This document shows positions 6,774-9,249 of a stretch of DNA of 9,249 nt, piece by piece. Position numbers and translations under genes: made by a program. The notes beneath the pieces are model-generated. The model saw only the letters and a list, made by a program, of their open reading frames with translations. It searched no databases and was not told where the DNA came from. Numbering within the stretch: position 1 is the stretch's first letter; each line of letters starts with the position of its first letter. This DNA comes from an uncultured Oscillospiraceae bacterium. Lineage in GTDB: Bacteria; Bacillota; Clostridia; Oscillospirales; Oscillospiraceae. The DNA is taken from positions 1 through 9,249 of the forward strand of contig CAJUPG010000075.1 in assembly GCA_910588455.1 (NCBI GenBank). Reading direction: 5' to 3'.

Positions 6774-6851
6774 GCCGCGTCGAGCAGGCCCCGCAAGCGG
6801 AAGAAATTCCCGCCTGGGAGAGCGAGCCCGTTATAAAGGAGTTGAAATACG
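6774..6851 (+). promoter_or_regulatory. Structured rplU 5' leader, candidate L21 ribosomal-protein leader
   Basis: Between the promoter and rplU, CCGC (6775-6778) can pair with GCGG (6797-6800) around a loop with AGCAGG, and TCCC (6808-6811) with GGGA (6816-6819). Position, size and two-hairpin layout fit the L21 leader known upstream of rplU in Firmicutes, thought to be an autoregulatory element. AAAGGAG at 6835-6841 is the ribosome binding site. I did not align it to the family model, so the identity is an inference. Confidence 0.55.
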
Positions 6852-7163
6852 ATGTACGCAATTATTGAGACCGGCGGAAAGCAGTACAAGGTGACGGAGG
6901 GCGACACCCTCTTCATCGAGAAGCTGGAGGCCGAAGCCGGCGCCGCCATCACCTTTGACAAGGTCCTGGCTGTGCTCAACGACGGCAGCGCCACCTTCGG
7001 GGCCCCCGTGGTGGAGGGCGCCAGCGTGGACGCCACCGTGGTGAAAAACGGCAAGGGCAAGAAGATCCGCATCTTCAAGTACACCCCCAAGAAGGGCTAC
7101 CGCAAGCGCCAGGGCCACCGTCAGCCCTACACCAAGGTGCAGATCGGCGCGATTCACGCCTAA
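6852..7163 (+). CDS. rplU: 50S ribosomal protein L21
   Basis: A 103-residue protein, the standard length for bacterial L21, which binds 23S rRNA in the large ribosomal subunit. The N-terminus MYAIIETGGKQYKVTEGD is diagnostic. The C-terminal half is Lys/Arg-rich (KNGKGKKIRIFKYTPKKGY, then RKRQGHRQPYTKVQIGAI), as expected for rRNA contact. AAAGGAG lies 10 bases upstream of the ATG. First gene of the rplU-prp-rpmA cluster; only 3 bases separate its stop from the prp start. Confidence 0.98.
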   Translation: MYAIIETGGKQYKVTEGDTLFIEKLEAEAGAAITFDKVLAVLNDGSATFGAPVVEGASVDATVVKNGKGKKIRIFKYTPKKGYRKRQGHRQPYTKVQIGAIHA

Positions 7164-7166
7164 GAG

Positions 7167-7496
7167 ATGACCACTGTCTCATTTTTTACAGAGGGCGACC
7201 GGATTACCGGCTTTCGGGCCCAGGGACACAGCGGCAGCGCCCCGGCGGGTGAGGACTTGGTCTGCGCCGCCGTCACCAGCGCGGTGCGGCTGGCTGAGTG
7301 CGCCGTCAACGATGTGCTGTGCCTGGAAGCGTCCGTGAAGGTTTCGGAGCGGGACGCGTCCGTCACCCTCAAGCTCCCCAGCCGATTGGAGGACCCAGCG
7401 GAGGAAACCTGCCAGACCCTTCTGGCGGCTCTGATGGTCCATCTGGTCAATCTGGCGGAGGAATATCCTGAAAATATTACCGTTTTGGAGGTGTAA
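7167..7496 (+). CDS. prp: Ribosomal-processing cysteine protease Prp
   Basis: A 109-residue cysteine protease (YsxB/Prp family) that removes the N-terminal extension of ribosomal protein L27, a role established in Staphylococcus aureus. The catalytic pair is visible: H21 in AQGHSGSA and C33 in GEDLVCAAVTSA, with the usual 11-residue gap. It lies between rplU and rpmA, the conserved position in Firmicutes, and the L27 encoded next carries the matching cleavable N-terminus. It begins 3 bases after the rplU stop with no clear Shine-Dalgarno sequence (upstream CGCCTAAGAG), so translation probably depends on coupling to rplU. Its last codons contain the ribosome binding site of rpmA. Confidence 0.95.
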   Translation: MTTVSFFTEGDRITGFRAQGHSGSAPAGEDLVCAAVTSAVRLAECAVNDVLCLEASVKVSERDASVTLKLPSRLEDPAEETCQTLLAALMVHLVNLAEEYPENITVLEV

Positions 7497-7498
7497 TT

Positions 7499-7789
<291 letters not shown>

Positions 7790-7801
7790 AGGTTTGCTAT
7801 T

Positions 7802-7834
7802 AAGCCGCAAACGGTGTCCGTTTGCGGCTTTTTT
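7802..7834 (+). terminator. Intrinsic terminator after rpmA
   Basis: A perfect 13-bp stem (7802-7814 with 7818-7830), a TGT loop and a T run at 7829-7834. It ends only 19 bases before the acetyltransferase ATG, so that gene and obgE depend on readthrough or on a promoter I could not identify. Confidence 0.9.
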
Positions 7835-7853
7835 GTCAGAAAGTGAGAGCTGT

Positions 7854-8480
7854 ATGAATATCCAAGAAAAACAGCACGGGGGTGCGCTTTATCTCCCCGG
7901 AGACCCGGAGCTCCAGAAGGAGCAGCTGCAATGTCTGGACCGCCTGCACGCCCTGAATCAACTAAAGCCCTCCGACCTGGCGGGCAAGACCGCCCTGCTC
8001 CGGGAGATGTTCGCGGAAATCGGGGAGGACTGCTATATCGAGACGCCCCTCTATGCCAACTGGGGTGGGCGGCACGTCCACTTCGGCAAAAATATCTATG
8101 CCAATTTCAACCTGACCCTGGTGGATGACACCCATATTTACGTGGGGGATTACACCCAGTTGGGCCCAAACGTGGTGCTGGCTACGGCGGGCCACCCCAT
8201 TCTGCCGGAGCTGCGGGAGCAGGCATACCAGTACAACGCCCCGGTCCGGGTGGGCCGGAACTGCTGGCTGGGCGCGGGTGTTGTGGTGGTCCCCGGCGTC
8301 ACCATCGGCGACAACGTGGTAGTGGGCGCGGGATCTGTGGTGACCAGGGACCTGCCCGACAACGTCGTTGCGGTTGGCAGCCCCTGCAAAATTTTGCGGG
8401 AGGTCGGCGAGCACGACCGGGAATACTATTTTAAAAATCGGAAAATTGACTGGATGCAGTTTAAGCAAGGAGGCCCCTGA
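7854..8480 (+). CDS. Sugar O-acetyltransferase, maltose/galactoside acetyltransferase family
   Basis: A 208-residue hexapeptide-repeat acyltransferase that should transfer acetyl from acetyl-CoA to a sugar hydroxyl in the cytoplasm. Residues ~8-60 match the N-terminal helical region of the maa/lacA family. From about 75 the imperfect hexapeptide repeats of a left-handed beta helix follow (IYVGDY, VRVGRN, VTIGDNVVVGAGSVV). The likely catalytic His is H114 in LATAGHPILP, and the end VVAVGSPCKIL is the standard family closure. I start it at ATG 7854, because an upstream ATG at 7767 lies inside rpmA and before the terminator. The Shine-Dalgarno is weak (AAAGTGAGAG). The stop abuts the obgE ATG, and the obgE ribosome binding site lies within its last codons. 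The acceptor sugar cannot be told; the family is broad and often acts in detoxification. Confidence 0.9.
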   Translation: MNIQEKQHGGALYLPGDPELQKEQLQCLDRLHALNQLKPSDLAGKTALLREMFAEIGEDCYIETPLYANWGGRHVHFGKNIYANFNLTLVDDTHIYVGDYTQLGPNVVLATAGHPILPELREQAYQYNAPVRVGRNCWLGAGVVVVPGVTIGDNVVVGAGSVVTRDLPDNVVAVGSPCKILREVGEHDREYYFKNRKIDWMQFKQGGP

Positions 8481-9249
8481 ATGGCAGCACCCTTTGTAGA
8501 TACGGCAAAAATCACCGTCCGCGCCGGAAATGGCGGAAACGGTGTGGTCTCCTTTCACCGGGAGAAATACGTGGCCAACGGCGGCCCCGACGGCGGCGAC
8601 GGCGGCCGGGGGGGCAATATCGTCGTTCAGGCGGACCCCCATATGTCCACCCTGATGGACTTTCGCTACAAGCGCAAGTACACCGCTGGCAACGGCTCCG
8701 ACGGGGCCGGAAAGCGCTGTACCGGAAAGGACGGGGAAAACCTGGTCATCCGGGTCCCCAGGGGCACCGTGATCCGGGACGCGGAGACCAACGAGATTAT
8801 CTGCGATCTGTCCCGGGATGAACCTTTTGTTTTGTGCCGGGGCGGGCGCGGGGGCTGGGGCAACCAGCACTTCGCCACCCCCACACGGCAGGTCCCCCGC
8901 TTTGCCAAGGCGGGCCTGCCCGGGGAGAATCGGGAGGTACTGCTGGAGCTGAAGCTGCTGGCCGACGTGGGTCTGGTGGGCTTCCCCAACGTGGGCAAAT
9001 CAACCCTGCTCAGCGTGGTCAGCCGCGCCCAGCCCAAAATCGCCAACTACCACTTTACCACCCTCTTCCCCAACCTGGGGGTGGTCTACGTGGAGGAGGG
9101 GGTGTCCTTCGTGCTGGCGGACATCCCGGGCATCATTGAAGGCGCCGCCGACGGGGCCGGCCTGGGCCACGACTTTTTGCGGCACATCGACCGGTGCCGC
9201 CTGCTCATCCATGTGGTGGACGTGTCCGGCAGCGAGGGCCGGGACCCGG
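8481..9249 (+). CDS. obgE: GTPase ObgE/CgtA (3' end cut by window edge)
   Basis: The first 256 codons of the Obg GTPase (full length usually about 425 residues), a conserved factor in 50S assembly and stress control. The glycine-rich Obg domain fills residues 1-158, with GNGGNGVVSFHREKYV and NGGPDGGDGGRGGNIV near the start and a GGRGGWGNQHFATPTRQVPR stretch. The G domain follows: G1 GFPNVGKS (167-174), G2 within NYHFTTLFPNLGVV (T193/T194), and G3 DIPGIIEGA (214-222). G4, G5 and any C-terminal domain lie beyond the window. AAGGAGG (8467-8473) is 7 bases before the ATG, inside the preceding acetyltransferase gene, whose stop codon immediately precedes this start. That arrangement suggests the two are translated from the same transcript. 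Confidence 0.97.
   Translation, partial: MAAPFVDTAKITVRAGNGGNGVVSFHREKYVANGGPDGGDGGRGGNIVVQADPHMSTLMDFRYKRKYTAGNGSDGAGKRCTGKDGENLVIRVPRGTVIRDAETNEIICDLSRDEPFVLCRGGRGGWGNQHFATPTRQVPRFAKAGLPGENREVLLELKLLADVGLVGFPNVGKSTLLSVVSRAQPKIANYHFTTLFPNLGVVYVEEGVSFVLADIPGIIEGAADGAGLGHDFLRHIDRCRLLIHVVDVSGSEGRDP

Overview
The window is GC-rich chromosomal DNA from a Gram-positive anaerobe of the Clostridia. The most likely source is an Oscillospiraceae-type gut bacterium (Flavonifractor/Lawsonibacter-like). This is inferred from the split transketolase, strong AGGAGG ribosome binding sites, a T-box riboswitch, the Prp protease next to an L27 that carries a cleavable N-terminus, and a TGS-containing nucleoside kinase. 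I see no mobile element, CRISPR array, tRNA or rRNA. Coding density is high and most genes are housekeeping.

Layout. (1) 1-548, +: the C-terminal half of a transketolase C-terminal subunit, cut by the window edge. It ends at a 19-bp perfect inverted repeat (554-592) shared with the convergent gene. (2) 607-1005, -: a small coiled-coil protein with an acidic tail. (3) 1116-1144: a near-consensus sigma-A promoter that drives a GT-C/GT39-like membrane glycosyltransferase (1185-2624, +). Its last 29 bases overlap the convergent TGS-domain nucleoside kinase (2596-4266, -). (4) 4294-4386: back-to-back promoters. The rightward one feeds a T-box leader (about 4393-4658) with a probable UAC (Tyr) specifier, followed by an EamA/DMT-family transporter (4677-5516) and tyrS (5513-6733), which overlap by 4 bases. 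(5) 6739-6767: a consensus promoter, a structured leader that is probably the L21 leader, then rplU, prp and rpmA. An intrinsic terminator follows, then a maa/lacA-type sugar O-acetyltransferase and the first 256 codons of obgE, which runs off the end.

How the genes work together. The tyrosine block appears to couple tyrosyl-tRNA charging to a membrane transporter, so the transporter is a candidate tyrosine or aromatic amino acid carrier. In the ribosomal block, Prp should remove the N-terminal extension of L27 (after the FF of the LQFF motif) before L27 enters the 50S subunit, and ObgE is a 50S assembly GTPase. The acetyltransferase interrupts the usual rplU-prp-rpmA-obgE order and sits just behind a strong terminator. 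The most interesting observation is the transporter inside a Tyr T-box operon. I found no clear evidence of a wholly new defence or mobile system.
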